Shown piece by piece: positions 10,857 to 22,500 of a DNA stretch of 64,000 bases (positions are counted from its first letter, which is position 1; each line of letters opens with the position of its first letter). The stretch comes from Variovorax paradoxus. GTDB lineage: Bacteria; Pseudomonadota; Gammaproteobacteria; Burkholderiales; Burkholderiaceae_C. A program made the position numbers and the translations under genes. The notes under the pieces are model-generated. The model did not search any database. It was not told where the DNA came from and worked only from the letters and a program-made list of their open reading frames with translations. The stretch lies in contig NZ_JAGGNV010000050.1 of NCBI RefSeq assembly GCF_018614955.1, positions 1 to 64,000 of the forward strand. Direction: 5' to 3'.

Positions 10857-11615
10857 ATGAACCTTGTTGTTGTTGCCGCCACCCGCCTCGCCCTTCTTCT
10901 TCCGCTCGCGCTGCTGTTGCTGCTGCTGACGGCGCTCCCATCGCAGGCGCAGCCCGCCGCTGCGGACCCGACCGAGCCCTCGCCGGCCTACCTCGCCGCC
11001 CAGAGCCGCTGGCAGAGCGAGCTCGCCGCTTTCGCCCGTGCCGACAAGCAGAACCCGCCCGCCGAAGGCGGCGTGCTCTTCGTCGGCAGCTCCACCATCC
11101 GTTTCTGGACCAAGCTCGCGCAAGACTTCCCGCAATTGCCGGTGGTCATCAACCGCGGCTTCGGCGGCTCGACCATGGCCGACTGCAGCTACTTCGCCCG
11201 CGAACTCGTGGTGCGCTACAAGCCGCGCCACGTGCTGGTCTACGCCGGCGACAACGACCTCGCCGAAGGCCACACGCCGCTGCAGATACTGGAGAGCTTC
11301 GCCCGCTTTGCTAACGCCGTGCGCGCCGAACTGCCGGACACGCGCATCAGCTACATCTCGATCAAGCCCAGCCCCTCGCGCGAGAAGCTGCTGCCGCAGA
11401 TGCGCGAGACCAACGACGTCATCGGGGCGTACCTGAATCGGCTGCCGAACAGCGAGTACATCGATATCTTTACGCCGATGCTGGGAGTTGATGGGCGGCC
11501 TCGCGCGGAGTTGTTCCGGGGGGACATGCTGCATCTCAATGACGAGGGGTACAGGTTGTGGCGGTCGGTGATTGCGGGGCACCTGCCCACGGCGGCCTCT
11601 GCTGTTGTGCCCTAG
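10857..11615 (+). CDS. Exported SGNH/GDSL-type hydrolase
   Basis: 252 residues with a long leucine-rich signal sequence ending near LPSQAQP. SGNH blocks: block I VLFVGSSTIRFW, block II with the glycine GFGGSTMADC, block III GDNDLAEG, and block V DMLHLNDEGY, which supplies the Asp-x-x-His pair. The substrate, probably an ester or acetylated glycan, cannot be read. It is transcribed with the sigma/anti-sigma pair (3-base gap) and so is a likely regulon member. The last about 120 bases use unusually many GGG, TTG and GCG codons. Confidence 0.88.
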   Translation: MNLVVVAATRLALLLPLALLLLLLTALPSQAQPAAADPTEPSPAYLAAQSRWQSELAAFARADKQNPPAEGGVLFVGSSTIRFWTKLAQDFPQLPVVINRGFGGSTMADCSYFARELVVRYKPRHVLVYAGDNDLAEGHTPLQILESFARFANAVRAELPDTRISYISIKPSPSREKLLPQMRETNDVIGAYLNRLPNSEYIDIFTPMLGVDGRPRAELFRGDMLHLNDEGYRLWRSVIAGHLPTAASAVVP

Positions 11616-11643
11616 TCCGATTGCTCCAGCAGGAAAGTGGCGC

Positions 11644-12240
11644 TCATCCTGGTGCGGGACAGTCCTCGATCACTTCCGCAGGCACAGGAACTGGCGCATC
11701 CGGCGCCGTGGCATCCATCACGGCCAGACCGCATGCAGCATTGCCGCTCCAGATGAACTCCACGGTATAGGCGCGGCCCTGCTCCGGCGTGAAGCGCACC
11801 ACGGCAGGCCCGCAATGGCGGAAGCGGGCGAGCCCTCCGTGTCCGTCCTGGATATAGCCGTATCCACGCACCTGGAGGGGAAGGCCCGGCTTGGCTTCGT
11901 GAACAAGATAGGGCTGTTGCCCGGTCACCGCGCTTCGCGTGCGCTCATTCATTCTGGCAATCCACGGAAGCACGATGCCACGGCCGCTGTAAGCCACGTA
12001 GCCGGAGGGCACGAAGTCCCGGCAGACCTGCGGCGATGCGCTGACCGAAAAGTGAGCGGGATAGCCGGCGCCGCGGGCCCGGAGAACCAACTTGGCGGTG
12101 CCGGGTTCAACGGAGCGAAGAGCGTCGTAACCGTTGTTGGCCCGCTCGTCGGCGGCTGCGGCTTCGGGGTTGATGTCGCGGTAGGCGCATGCGGTCAATG
12201 TGCAGACGGTGACTACCAGAAAGAGGGCTGCTGATCTCAT
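11644..12240 (-). CDS. Uncharacterised lipoprotein
   Basis: 198 residues with a lipoprotein signal (LTACAYRD, Cys near residue 18). The body is a beta-rich domain with YPAHFSVSASPQVC, SGRGIVLPW and FTPEQGRAYTVEFIW, and has six or seven cysteines in all. No known family was recognised. No clear ribosome site precedes the ATG at 12240. It converges with the SGNH hydrolase, with a 28-base gap. Confidence 0.75.
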   Translation of the reverse strand: MRSAALFLVVTVCTLTACAYRDINPEAAAADERANNGYDALRSVEPGTAKLVLRARGAGYPAHFSVSASPQVCRDFVPSGYVAYSGRGIVLPWIARMNERTRSAVTGQQPYLVHEAKPGLPLQVRGYGYIQDGHGGLARFRHCGPAVVRFTPEQGRAYTVEFIWSGNAACGLAVMDATAPDAPVPVPAEVIEDCPAPG

Positions 12241-12295
12241 GAGGGTTACAGGTTGAGGCGGGTGATGGGGATAGTTGCCGCGGCGCCCTCGCCGC

Positions 12296-12958
12296 TCAAC
12301 GGGTTGAAGGCAACTCGAAGGCGCGCCCGATGGTCGTGGTCTTGAACAAGCGGAATATCACCCGGTCGACATCAATGCCGGGCGACTCCTTCTGCACATC
12401 TCTCAGATAGCTTGCGAAGTCGTTCTGGCTATCCAGGTAGAAGCGCCACGGCATGGGGTTCTGGAAGCAATCCAAAGCGAAATGACCGATGTAGACGATC
12501 TCGCCGGCGCTGACAGTGAAACTCCCGCCTTTCGACGTTTCCGCCGAAACAAGTTCGCCCCGTTCGGCCTTGAAATACCCGACCTTCGAGACGCTCTTTG
12601 TGACTCTCACGCTGAATGCGCTGAGAAGATACTCACCCGGCTCGACGAGAAAGGCGTAGTTCACGAAGGGCGAATTCGCGGCGGCAGGAAAGATCGATCT
12701 GTCCTCAATGACCAAATCTGCTTTGGCATCGGCAGCCTTGGCTGCCCCGGCCTTGTCGAACGACAGGGTCCGCAACTGCGCGGCCTCGAAGGACCCGCAC
12801 TGGTACGTTCGTCCCCACTTTGCAGCGACCAGAACCACTCCCTTGGAGCTTGCGCTGTCAGCGTAGGCAGCGGAACTGAAAGGTTTGGCGACCTCTTGTC
12901 GCGCACGATGTCGGCCGGCTTGGCCGAAGGTGGACCACCCATGATCGAGTCTCCCCAA
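12296..12958 (-). CDS. Headless lipoprotein-like protein, N-terminus lost in a gene fusion
   Basis: The open frame from about 12895 down encodes a coherent soluble domain (KGVVLVAAKWGRTYQCG, FLVEPGEYLLSAFSVRV, SAGEIVYIGHFALDC). It has no signal peptide or good start of its own. The upstream codons in this frame, back to a TTG at 12958, are out-of-frame sequence of an SGNH hydrolase fragment. The family is not recognised; related proteins would be expected to be exported. It is probably a decayed gene, although translation from an internal start is possible. Confidence 0.55.
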   Translation of the reverse strand: MGRLDHGWSTFGQAGRHRARQEVAKPFSSAAYADSASSKGVVLVAAKWGRTYQCGSFEAAQLRTLSFDKAGAAKAADAKADLVIEDRSIFPAAANSPFVNYAFLVEPGEYLLSAFSVRVTKSVSKVGYFKAERGELVSAETSKGGSFTVSAGEIVYIGHFALDCFQNPMPWRFYLDSQNDFASYLRDVQKESPGIDVDRVIFRLFKTTTIGRAFELPSTR

Positions 12959-13134
12959 AGTTGGACTGTGCAGGGCGCAGGTTGCTGCGGTGGGGCCTCT
13001 GTCGTCTTTGGCGGTGAAGTCGACGTGGAACTGCTTTCGACTGCAGAGGCACCGCTACCGCCACTGCCACCGCCGCACGCCTGGAGGAGAAAGAGCGACA
13101 GCAGCAAGGGAACGAAGATCTTTTTGCTTTCCAT
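12890..13134 (-). pseudogene. Truncated SGNH/GDSL lipoprotein gene (5' fragment)
   Basis: Starts with a clear lipoprotein signal (MESKKIFVPLLLSLF then LQACGGG), a Ser/Thr/Pro linker and SGNH block I (CTVQLWGDSIMGG) followed by KPADIVRDKR. Homologous structure stops near 12890 and the frame continues as nonsense to a stop at 12661. Blocks II to V are missing. The sequence after the break belongs to another gene in a different frame (12296-12895), so a deletion or recombination joined two genes. Confidence 0.65.
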
Positions 13135-13422
13135 GTGAACGCGTGATGAGTCGCAGGCGCAGCGGCGCGTCTGACGCCGAGGTCCGACGTGGCAACGAGC
13201 ACGTGTTCGATGGAAGGGGTTTCGGTCCCGTGCCTTCCCTGATTCGCATCGCCCGGCCTGCATGTTGTGATGGCGCGGCGGCCAATTCTGGGGCGTTGCG
13301 CCCCAGCAAAATCTGATCAATTGTCGCGATGCGGATCGATGCTTCCCGCACCGATCGGCAGTCTCGTTTTCAGGTGCGCATGCTTTCCATGCGCATGCGG
13401 CGTGCTGCGCGATGCCGTCTGC

Positions 13423-13932
13423 TCATTGCCCGCCCGTCATCCGCGCACTCACCTCTGAATACTTCGCCTGCCCCGCCACCAGCACCACGGTCACGCTCTG
13501 CTGGCTGGTCATGCGCAGGCCGCGTCCGCCCAGATTGATCTCCTCGATGACATCCGCTTCCACGCCTGCGCTCTTGCCATCGGCTGCGATGGTGATGGAG
13601 CGCAGGTTCACGCTGGTGCTCACCTCCACGTTGGCAGGCATGGCCGCGTAGCCCACCTTCAGGTACTCGCACCACTGCGGCTTGTCGAAGCGCTTGATGT
13701 CCGAACCCGTGAAGCGCACCTCGACCACGCGGATCTTCGCGTCGTCGGTGAGCTGGCTGCACAAGGCGTCGGCGTCACGCTGCGTGGCCGCGCGTACACC
13801 TGCACTCGTGAGACTTTGGATCATGGGTTCGTCGAGCTTGCTGGGCACGCGTGGCGAACAGGCCACGAGCGCGAGCATTGCCAACAGGTAGCCGCCGGCC
13901 CGCAGCGGTCTTGCGTTCAATTCGATGGTCAT
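13423..13932 (-). CDS. Small lipoprotein, NTF2-like
   Basis: 169 residues. The signal sequence ends in LVACSPRVPSK (acylated Cys near residue 25). The rest (SAGVRAATQRDADALCSQLTDDAKIRV, then ADVIEEINLGGRGLRMTSQQSVTVVLVAG) has the helix-then-sheet layout of SnoaL/NTF2-type domains, a tentative assignment. GGAGGAAT sits directly before the ATG at 13932. The 288 bases between 13135 and 13422 hold no gene I can support. Confidence 0.75.
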   Translation of the reverse strand: MTIELNARPLRAGGYLLAMLALVACSPRVPSKLDEPMIQSLTSAGVRAATQRDADALCSQLTDDAKIRVVEVRFTGSDIKRFDKPQWCEYLKVGYAAMPANVEVSTSVNLRSITIAADGKSAGVEADVIEEINLGGRGLRMTSQQSVTVVLVAGQAKYSEVSARMTGGQ

Positions 13933-14027
13933 ATTCCTCCTCCCCGCGATGTTGTCGCGAACCAGCGCCCGGGCTGGCCTGCGCCGCTCACGCGCCGGAA
14001 TTTCCAGCGACTTGCGTGAACTAGTGC

Positions 14028-15173
14028 TCAGTCCGGCCAGACGGTGGGAACGTCGTCGTTCTTGTCCCGGACCCGGCGCCTCCGCCAGAGCGCGGTGCGT
14101 GCAACCGCATAGAGCGAGCCGAACACCACACCCAGCAGCAGCACATCACCCCACCAAGGCCGCGCCACCTGGCTGTCGCCATAGAAGGCCAGCACCAGCA
14201 GTACCGCCACCAGGTGTGCGCAGAACACCGGCAGCGATGCCGAGCCCATGGCTTCGAGCCCATGCATTCGCGGGATGCGGCGCATGAAGGCCGGTCCGAA
14301 GCGCACCGCGAGGATGCCGAGCACCACGAGGTTGACGATGCGCAGCGGTCCGAGCTGCCATTTGTCGAACAAGAGGTTCGACTGTTCGTCGCCGCCGAAA
14401 GGCGCCTGGCCATTGATGCCGTGGTGCCGCCACCAGAAGCCGTACAGCGCTGCCGCCGCGGCCAGCGCCACCAGCCAGTTCGGAAACCGGAACGGCTTCG
14501 CATCGGGCGCGTTGCGGCTCGCCCCCATCCACAGCCCCGCGAACCACAGGAACTGCCAGGCGAAGGCATTGAAGGCGCCCATCTCGTGGAAGGGTACGGG
14601 CAGGCCGAGATAGCGCACCGCCAGCTCGTAGAGCCACTCGCTCAGCCCGAACTGCGCCAGCGCCCACAGCGTTGCGCTGGCGACCACCACGCCGGTCCAG
14701 CCGTGGCGCAGCGCGAAGGCCAGCACCCACGGGCTCATCAGCATGAAGAAGATGTACATCGGCAGGATGTCGAGCAAGGCCGGCTCGTACACCAGCAGCA
14801 GCGAGAAGACGAAGGCCTCGGACGGATCCGCGAGGTAGTACGAGAGCAGGTTCGTCACCGCCGGCTGATCGATGCGCGTGCCGACCGTGCCGATGATGGT
14901 GAAGAGGAACAGCAGCGTCGCCGCCTGCGCCATGTAGACCTTGAGCGCGCGCCGCCAGAAGGCGCGGCGCATCGAATCGACGCCCTGGCGCTGCCCGATG
15001 CGCGTGTAGACCAGCCCGGCGACGAAGGCCGACAGCAGGACGAAGCCTTCGGCCGCCGAGACGAAGCCGAAGGGCTGCCCCAGCGGATCGGTGAAGCGCG
15101 TCGGCAGGTGGGTGACGGTCATCAGCACGAGCATCAAGCCGCGCAGCGCATCGATTTCCCAGTAGCGATTCAT
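14028..15173 (-). CDS. OpgC-like integral membrane acyltransferase
   Basis: 381 residues with about ten membrane segments. The N-terminus MNRYWEIDALRGLMLVLMTVTHLP is typical of OpgC/acyltransferase-3 proteins, with the conserved DALRG block, followed by SAAEGFVLLSAFVAGLVY. OpgC succinylates periplasmic glucans, but many homologues are uncharacterised. ATG at 15173 is preferred; an upstream in-frame TTG at 15194 would add seven residues. It lies 49 bases downstream of the GT4 gene on the same strand and may be co-transcribed with it. Confidence 0.85.
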   Translation of the reverse strand: MNRYWEIDALRGLMLVLMTVTHLPTRFTDPLGQPFGFVSAAEGFVLLSAFVAGLVYTRIGQRQGVDSMRRAFWRRALKVYMAQAATLLFLFTIIGTVGTRIDQPAVTNLLSYYLADPSEAFVFSLLLVYEPALLDILPMYIFFMLMSPWVLAFALRHGWTGVVVASATLWALAQFGLSEWLYELAVRYLGLPVPFHEMGAFNAFAWQFLWFAGLWMGASRNAPDAKPFRFPNWLVALAAAAALYGFWWRHHGINGQAPFGGDEQSNLLFDKWQLGPLRIVNLVVLGILAVRFGPAFMRRIPRMHGLEAMGSASLPVFCAHLVAVLLVLAFYGDSQVARPWWGDVLLLGVVFGSLYAVARTALWRRRRVRDKNDDVPTVWPD

Positions 15174-15222
15174 CGGAGGGTTGCCGGGCGTCAATCGCCC
15201 GGCGGTCAGGCAGGTGGATTCG

Positions 15223-16467
15223 CTACGACGCCAGCTTGCGGATCGCGTCGATCACGACCTGGCTGTAGTTGGGCCAGGTGTAGCTGGCCGCATGCTGCAT
15301 CGCCGCCTCCTTCATCGCCGAAAGCTCCTGCCGGTTCTGGTTGAACCAGGCCAGCTTCTCGGCGATCTTCTCGGGCGAGCGGATGGGCACCAGGAAGCCG
15401 GTCTTGCCCTCGATCACGAGGTCTTCACCGCCCGTGTTGGGCGTGATGACCACCGGCAGCCCCTGGCTCATCGCCTCCTGCATCACCAGCGCGCGCCCTT
15501 CGTAGAGCGAAGGCAGGCAGAACACGTCGCAGCTGCGCATCAGCTTCAGCACCTCGGCATGCGGGCGGCCCTTCTCGTGCGTGAAGCCCGGGTACTGGCT
15601 GCGATAGAAGTCCAGGTCGTTGAGCAGGGAGCCCATGACGATCAGTTCGATGTTCTCGCCCTTGAGCAATTGCATGGCCTGGAACAGGTCGGCCAGGCCC
15701 TTGCGCTGGCCCATGGAGCCCACGAAGAGCACGCGCAGCGGCCGAGAAGAATCGGGCGCCTCGCGCGAGGGCGCACTGGTCGAGACCGGCGAGCCGAAGG
15801 GCGACAGCACCTTGGCCTTTTGCGCGGCCCAGGAGGGCAGCGAGTCGGCCACGAAGCGGCTGGGCACCACCACCAGGTCGGCCAGCGCCAGCTCCTGCGC
15901 CTTGCGCTCCAGCTTGGCCGGCGAGTCGGACATGCCGCCGCCCATGGCGCCGGCCCAGGCCGGCAGGCGCTGCAGTTCGTCTTCCATCAGCCGGCGGCCT
16001 ACTTCCCAGTAGGAAATGGGCAGGTCGTAGACGCATTTCAGGTCCAGCGCCTTCGCGGCCTTGAAGGTGTCGAGGGCGGAGTCTTCGTAGGTGTAGACGG
16101 CGCCCAGGCCATGCTGCCGGTGGACCTTCGGCAGGATTCCGGCGGTGAAGCGATCGAAGTCCTGCAGCACGCCGTCGATCGAGGCAAAGCCTTCTTCGTG
16201 GCGCAGCGGATGGCCCCAGCCGACCTTGTTGCACACGGCCCGCGCCACCTCGCGCCAGGGGTGCTGAAGGATCTTCTCGCGCGGCACCTTGAAACGCCGC
16301 CGCAACAGGTCGCGGCTCAGCCCCTCGGGCACCAGCTTCAGTGCGAAGCTGTCCGGCGACACGGCGAGCGTGGTCGAGAAGCGGGCCAGCATGCCGGCTG
16401 TCTCCAGTCCATCGAGCATGGCGCGCACATTCTGGTTGCCTGCAGGGTGGCTCAACAACAGTTTCAT
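15223..16467 (-). CDS. Family 4 glycosyltransferase
   Basis: 414 residues with the GT-B fold of retaining GT4 enzymes. The C-terminal donor domain has RPLRVLFVGSMGQRKGL, CDVFCLPSLYEGRALVMQEA (E-x7-E) and GLPVVITPNTGGEDLV. The N-terminal domain includes GVLQDFDRFTAGILPKVHRQ and an acceptor-side YTYEDSALDTF motif. It is probably involved in surface polysaccharide or lipopolysaccharide synthesis. It is divergent from the alpha-2-macroglobulin gene across 85 bases. Confidence 0.9.
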   Translation of the reverse strand: MKLLLSHPAGNQNVRAMLDGLETAGMLARFSTTLAVSPDSFALKLVPEGLSRDLLRRRFKVPREKILQHPWREVARAVCNKVGWGHPLRHEEGFASIDGVLQDFDRFTAGILPKVHRQHGLGAVYTYEDSALDTFKAAKALDLKCVYDLPISYWEVGRRLMEDELQRLPAWAGAMGGGMSDSPAKLERKAQELALADLVVVPSRFVADSLPSWAAQKAKVLSPFGSPVSTSAPSREAPDSSRPLRVLFVGSMGQRKGLADLFQAMQLLKGENIELIVMGSLLNDLDFYRSQYPGFTHEKGRPHAEVLKLMRSCDVFCLPSLYEGRALVMQEAMSQGLPVVITPNTGGEDLVIEGKTGFLVPIRSPEKIAEKLAWFNQNRQELSAMKEAAMQHAASYTWPNYSQVVIDAIRKLAS

Positions 16468-16552
16468 ATCGATCGATCATAGTGGAGGCACATGGCGTGC
16501 CATGGCGCTTGCGCCGAGTTGCGCTACGCTCGCGCCCCGAAGGAGAAGTCTG

Positions 16553-19500
16553 TTGAAAACGAGAACGACAACGCGCGCCCTCGCGGCCGCCGCACTGGCC
16601 TTTATCTCTCTCGGCGCCCATGCGCTGCAGATCACCAGCCTCACGCCGCAGGGCGAGGTGGCGCGCATCCGGCAGGTGATGGCCAAGTTCGACCAGGCGG
16701 CCGTCAACTTCGGCGACCCCAAGGCACCCGTCCCGCTGGCCGTGAGCTGCACCGACGCGCAGGCGGCCAAGGGCACCGGCCGCTGGACCGGCGAGAAGCA
16801 GTGGGTGTACGACTTCGAGAACGACCTGCCGCCCGGCGTGCGCTGCACGGTGACGCGGGTGAGTTCGTTCAAGTCGGCTTCCGGCGCAGAGCTCACCGGA
16901 CCGGAGCGCTACCAGTTCAACAGCGGCGGCCCCTTCGTGCGCAATCACCAGCCGAGCTACGGCAAGATCGACGAAGAGCAGCAGTTCATGCTCGAGCTCA
17001 ACGGGCCGGCCACGCAGGAGAGCGTGCGCGAGAACATCTGGTGCCAGGCCGACGGCGTCGGCGAGCGCGTTCCCATCAAGCTCATCGAGGGCGAGCAGCG
17101 CACCGCCCTGCTCAAGGCCTTCGGCCGCGACAAGGAGGCCGAGAAGACGCCGCTGCGCTTCGTCACGCTGCAATGCAACCGCACGCTGACGCCGGGCGGC
17201 CGCGTGCAGCTGGTCTACGGCAAGGGCGTCGCCACGCCCTCGGGCGTGGTCAACAACATCGAGCGGCGCCTCAACTTCGAGGTGCGCGAGCCCTTCGCCG
17301 TGTCCTTCACATGCGAGCGCGAGAACGCGCAGTCGGCCTGCCTGCCGCTCAAGCCCATGGTGCTGCAGTTCAATGCACCGGTCGCACGCAAGCTGGCGGC
17401 GCAGATCACGCAGAAGGGCGGCAGCAAGACGATCAAGCCGAAGTTCGACGACGAGAACGCCGCTGACGATGCGGTGGTCGACTCGGTGAGCTTCCCGCCG
17501 CCCTTCGCCGAGCAGACGCCCTTCACGATCGAGCTGCCGGCGAAGTTCGTGGATGCCTCGGGCCGCGCGCTGGCATCGCCCGACAGCTTTCCGCTGAAGG
17601 TATCGACCGGCGCGATGCCGCCGCTGGCCAAGTTCGCCGCCTCGCCCTTCGGCGTGGTCGAGCGGCTGGCCGAGCCCGGCGGCACGGCGCTGATGCCGGT
17701 GACGGTGCGGCGCGTCGAGCCCGCGCTGCAGGTGCAGGCGCTCACGCCGGGCAAGGTCAGCGACATGAATCCGAAGACCGACGCCGAGATCATCGCGTGG
17801 TTCCGCAAGGTCCGGCGCTACGACACCAACTACACAGTCGACCGCAAGCAGGCGGCGCGCGACGTGAAGGGCGCACTGCCCAAGGTGATCGACAAGGAGG
17901 ACCGCGAACGCATCCAGACCCGCATGGTCTCGCTGCTCGGCGGCCAGGCCAACGTGAAGACGCTGGACATGCCCAAGGCCGAGGGCGGCGATCCGCGGCC
18001 CTTCGAGGTGATCGGCATCCCGCTCACGCCCGGCTTCCACGTGCTCGAGATCGCATCGCAGAAACTCGGCGACGCGCTGCTCGACGAGCGCTACGGCGCC
18101 GGCCGCACGATGTACGTGCGCACCACGGCGCTGGCCACCAACCTCGCGGTGCACTTCAAGCTGGGGCGCGAGAACGCGGTGGCCTGGGTCACGACGCTGG
18201 ACAAGGGCAAGGTAGTGGCCAATGCCGCCGTGCGCGTCTCGGACTGCAACGGCCGCGAAGTGGCGGCGGGCACGACCGATGCGCGCGGCCTGGTGCAGTT
18301 GAGCGGCATCGCGCCGAATGCGCCGACCTGCGCCACCGAAGACGACTACAGCGGCGATGCCTACTTCGTGAGCGCCCGCGCGAAGGACGACAAGGGCGTG
18401 GAAGACCTCGCCTTCACCTGGAGCGACTGGCAGCGCGGCATCGAGCCCTGGCGCTTCAACGTGCCGACCAGCATGGAGCCGCAGCCCGACCGGGTCGCCC
18501 ATACGGTGTTCGACCGCACCCTGCTGCGCGCCGGCGAAACGGTGTCGATGAAGCACCTGATCCGCACCCAGACCAGCAAGGGCTTCGGGCTGCCGGACAC
18601 CCTGCCCGACACGCTGGTCGTCACGCATGTGGGCAGCGGCCAGCAGTACACGCAGCCGCTGAAGTGGCGCAGGACCGCGACCGGCGGCCGGAGCGGCGAG
18701 AACACCTTCGCGATCCCGCCCGCGGCCAAGCTCGGCGTCTACCAGGTCGAGCTCAAGAGCGGCAAGGAAGGCACGGACGGCGACCAAGGCGGCAGCTACA
18801 GCACGGGCCAGTTCCGCGTAGAGGAATTCCGCCTGCCGGTGCTCGAAGGCCGTATCGCGCCCAGCGAGAAGAAGCCGCTGGTGGCCGCGACCTCGCTGCC
18901 CACCGAGGTGCAGATCAATTACGTGGCCGGCGGCGCCGCGGCTAACCTGCCGGTGCGCGTGTCGGCGGCGGTGCGCGGCAAAAGCCTCTCGTTCGCCGAC
19001 TTCGACGCCTTCAGCTTCTCGCCGCCGCGCAAGGATGGCCTCATCGCGGTCGACGCCGACGAATCCGATTCGGCTGCGCAGGACCTGCGCGTGATCGCCG
19101 ACAAGCTGCCGCTCACGCTCGACAAGGACGGCGCCGGCAAGCTCACCATCGAGAAGATTCCGCTGGCCAAGGCGACGCCGCGCGAGCTGCTGCTGGAAGC
19201 CACCTACTCCGACCCCAACGGCGAAGTGCAGACCTTGCGCAGCGTGCAGACGCTGTGGCCCGCGGCCGTGATCGCCGGCATCAAGACCGAGGGCTGGGTC
19301 TCGACCAGCCAGAAGCTCAAGTTCCAGGCACTGGCGCTTGGACTGAGCGGAAAGCCGCAGGAAGGCGTGACGCTCAACGTGCGCGCCATCGCCCGCATCA
19401 CCACCACCAGCCGCAAGCGCATGGTGGGCGGCTTCTACACCTACGACAACAAGACCGAGGTCAAGGAGATCGGCACCGTGTGCAGCGGCAAGAGCGATGC

Positions 19501-22500
19501 GCGCGGCCTGCTCCTGTGCGAGGCCGAGCTCAAGGAAGCCGGCCAGGTCGAGCTGATCGCCAGCGCCACCGACAAGGACGGCCGCGACAGCCGCGCCGCG
19601 AGCTCGGTCTACGTCACCAAACAGGGCGAGCTCTGGTTCGGCGGCGAGGATCACGACCGCATCGACGTGCTGCCCGAGAAGAAGAGCTACCAGCCCGGCG
19701 AGACCGCCAAGTTCCAGGTGCGCAGCCCCTTCCGCTTTGCGACCGCGCTGGTGTCGGTGGAGCGCGAGGGCGTGATCGAGACGCAGGTGGTGCAGCTCAA
19801 CGGGCAGGACCCGACGGTGAGCCTGCGGGTCAAGTCCGAGTGGGGACCCAACGCCTACGTGAGCGTGCTTGCGCTGCGCGGGCGGCTGCGCGAGGTGCCG
19901 TGGTACAGCTTCTTCACCTGGGGCTTCAAGGCGCCGCGCGAATGGTGGACCGCCTTCTGGTACGAGGGCAAGGAGTACGTGGCGCCGACCGCGCTGGTCG
20001 ACCTCAGCAAACCGGCCTACCGGCTCGGCCTGGCCGAGATCCGCGTCGGCACGCAGGCGCACCAGATCGAGGTCAAGGTGGCGAGCGACAAGCCGAGCTA
20101 CCCGGTGCGCGGCAACGCGCTGGTCACCATCTCGGCCAGGCTGCCCGACGGCAAACCCGCCGCCGGCGCCGAGGTGGCGCTGGCCGCGGTCGACCAGGCA
20201 CTGCTGGAACTGATGCCCAACGACAGTTGGAAGCTGCTCGAAGCGATGCTGCAGCGGCGCAGTTGGGGCGTGAGCACCTCGACGGCGCAGATGGAAATCG
20301 TCGGCCGCCGGCACTACGGCCGCAAGGCGGTGCCGGCCGGCGGCGGTGGCGGCAAGGGCCAGACGCGCGAGCTGCTCGACACCCTGCTCCTGTGGAACCC
20401 GGCGGTGGTGCTCGACGCCAACGGCCAGGCCACGGTGACGGTGCCGCTCAACGATGCGCTGACCACCTTCAAGATCGTCGCGGTGGCCGACGCGGGCACC
20501 GGCCTGTTCGGCACCGGCCAGACCTCGATCCAGGCCACACAGGATCTGCAGATCGTGAGCGGCCTGCCGCCGCTGGTGCGCGAGGACGACCAGTTCCGCG
20601 CCCAGATCACGCTGCGCAACACTACGCAGAAGCCGATGAAGGTCGAGGCCACGCCGCGTGCCACGCTCATCACGTTGGCTCCGCAGACGGTCGACATCCC
20701 GGCCGGTGAGGCGCGCGAGCTCGCCTGGAACGTGACGGCACCCGCGCAGCTGGCGCAGACGCGCGCCGAGGCCCTCCTGTGGGAGATCGAAGCCAAGGAC
20801 ACGATCGGCGGCGCGCGCGATGCGCTCAAGCTGCGCCAGCGCATCGTGCCGGCCGTGCCATTGACGGTGCAGCAGGCCACGCTGGTGCAGCTCGACGGGC
20901 CCTTCACGCTCGACGTCGCGCCGCCCGCCGACGCCCTGCCCGGCCGCGGCGGCTTGAAGCTTTCTCTGCAGCCCCGGCTGGCCGAAGGCCTGACGGGCGT
21001 GCGCGACTGGTTCGCCGCCTACCCCTATGCCTGCCTGGAGCAGAAGGCCAGCAAGTCCATCGGCCTGCGCGACGGCAAGGCCTGGCAGACGGTGGTGGCG
21101 CAGCTGCCGAGCTACCTCGACGGCGACGGCCTGGCCAACTACTTCCCGCCGCGCGACGGCGAGGCCAACCGCGGCAGCGACACCCTGACGGCGTACCTGC
21201 TCGCGGCCACGCACGAAGCGGCCGCGCTCGACCCGGCCTTCACGCTGCCCGACGCGGCGCGTGCGCCCATGGAACAAGGCCTGATCGCCTTCGTCGAAGG
21301 CAGGATCCAGCGCGAGTTCTGGAGCCCGCAGAAGGATCTCGACGTGCGCAAGCTCGCCGCACTGGAAGCGCTCTCGCGTTACGGCAAGGCGCAGGGCCGC
21401 ATGGCCGGCAGCATCACCATCGCGCCCAACCAGTGGCCGACCAGCGCCGTCATCGACTGGCTCAACATCCTCAAGCGCGTGCCGGACGTGCCGCAGCGCC
21501 AGCAGCGCATGGCCGAGGCGGACAACGTGCTCAAGGCGCGCCTGTCCTATCAAGGGACCAAGCTGGTCTTCAGCACCGAGCGCGACGACTACTGGTGGTG
21601 GCTGATGACCAACGGCGACGTCAACACCGCGCGCCTGCTGCTCACGGTGCTCGACGACCCGGCCTGGAAGGACGACATCGGCAAACTGGCCACCGGCTTC
21701 ATCGGCCGCCAGCAGAACGGCGCCTGGCACACCACCACCGCCAACCTGTGGGGCGGGCTGGCGCTGGAAAAGTTCTCGAAGCAGTTCGAAAGCGCGCCGG
21801 TCGCGGGCATTACCGCGGCCAACCTCGGTGCCATCAAGGCCCAGGTCGACTGGCGCAAGGTCGAGCGCGTGAAGACCAGCGACGCGAGCGGTGCGCCGAA
21901 CCAGACCGCGGCCTTCGGCGCGCCTGCCGCGCCGGGCAACTTGCGCAACAACAGCATGTTCCTGCCCTGGCCGGCATCGAACGCGGCGCGCGACACCCTG
22001 CTGGTCACGCAGTCCGGCAGCGGCAAGCCCTGGCTCACGCTGCAGTCCATCGCCGCGGTGCAGCTCACGGCGCCTTTCGCGGCCGGCTATGCGATCAAGA
22101 AAACCATCACCCCGGTCGAGCAGGCCGTGCAGGGCATCTACACGCGCGGCGACGTGCTGCGCGTGAGCCTGGAAGTCAACGCCAGCGCCGACATGACCTG
22201 GGTCGCGATCACCGACCCGATCCCCGGCGGCGCCACCATCCTCGGCGGCGGCCTGGGCCGCGACTCGCAGATCGCGACGCAGGGCGAGAAGCGCACCGGC
22301 GCCGGCTGGCAGGCGTTCGAGGAACGCAGTTTCGAGGCTTTCCGCAGCTACTACCAGCACCTGCCGAAGGGGATGGTGAAGATGGAGTACACGGTGCGCC
22401 TGAACAACGTCGGGGACTTTGCGCTGCCGCCGAGCCGGGTCGAGGCCTTGTATGCGCCGGAGATGTTCGGGGAGGTGCCGAATGGGCGGGTGAAGGTGGA

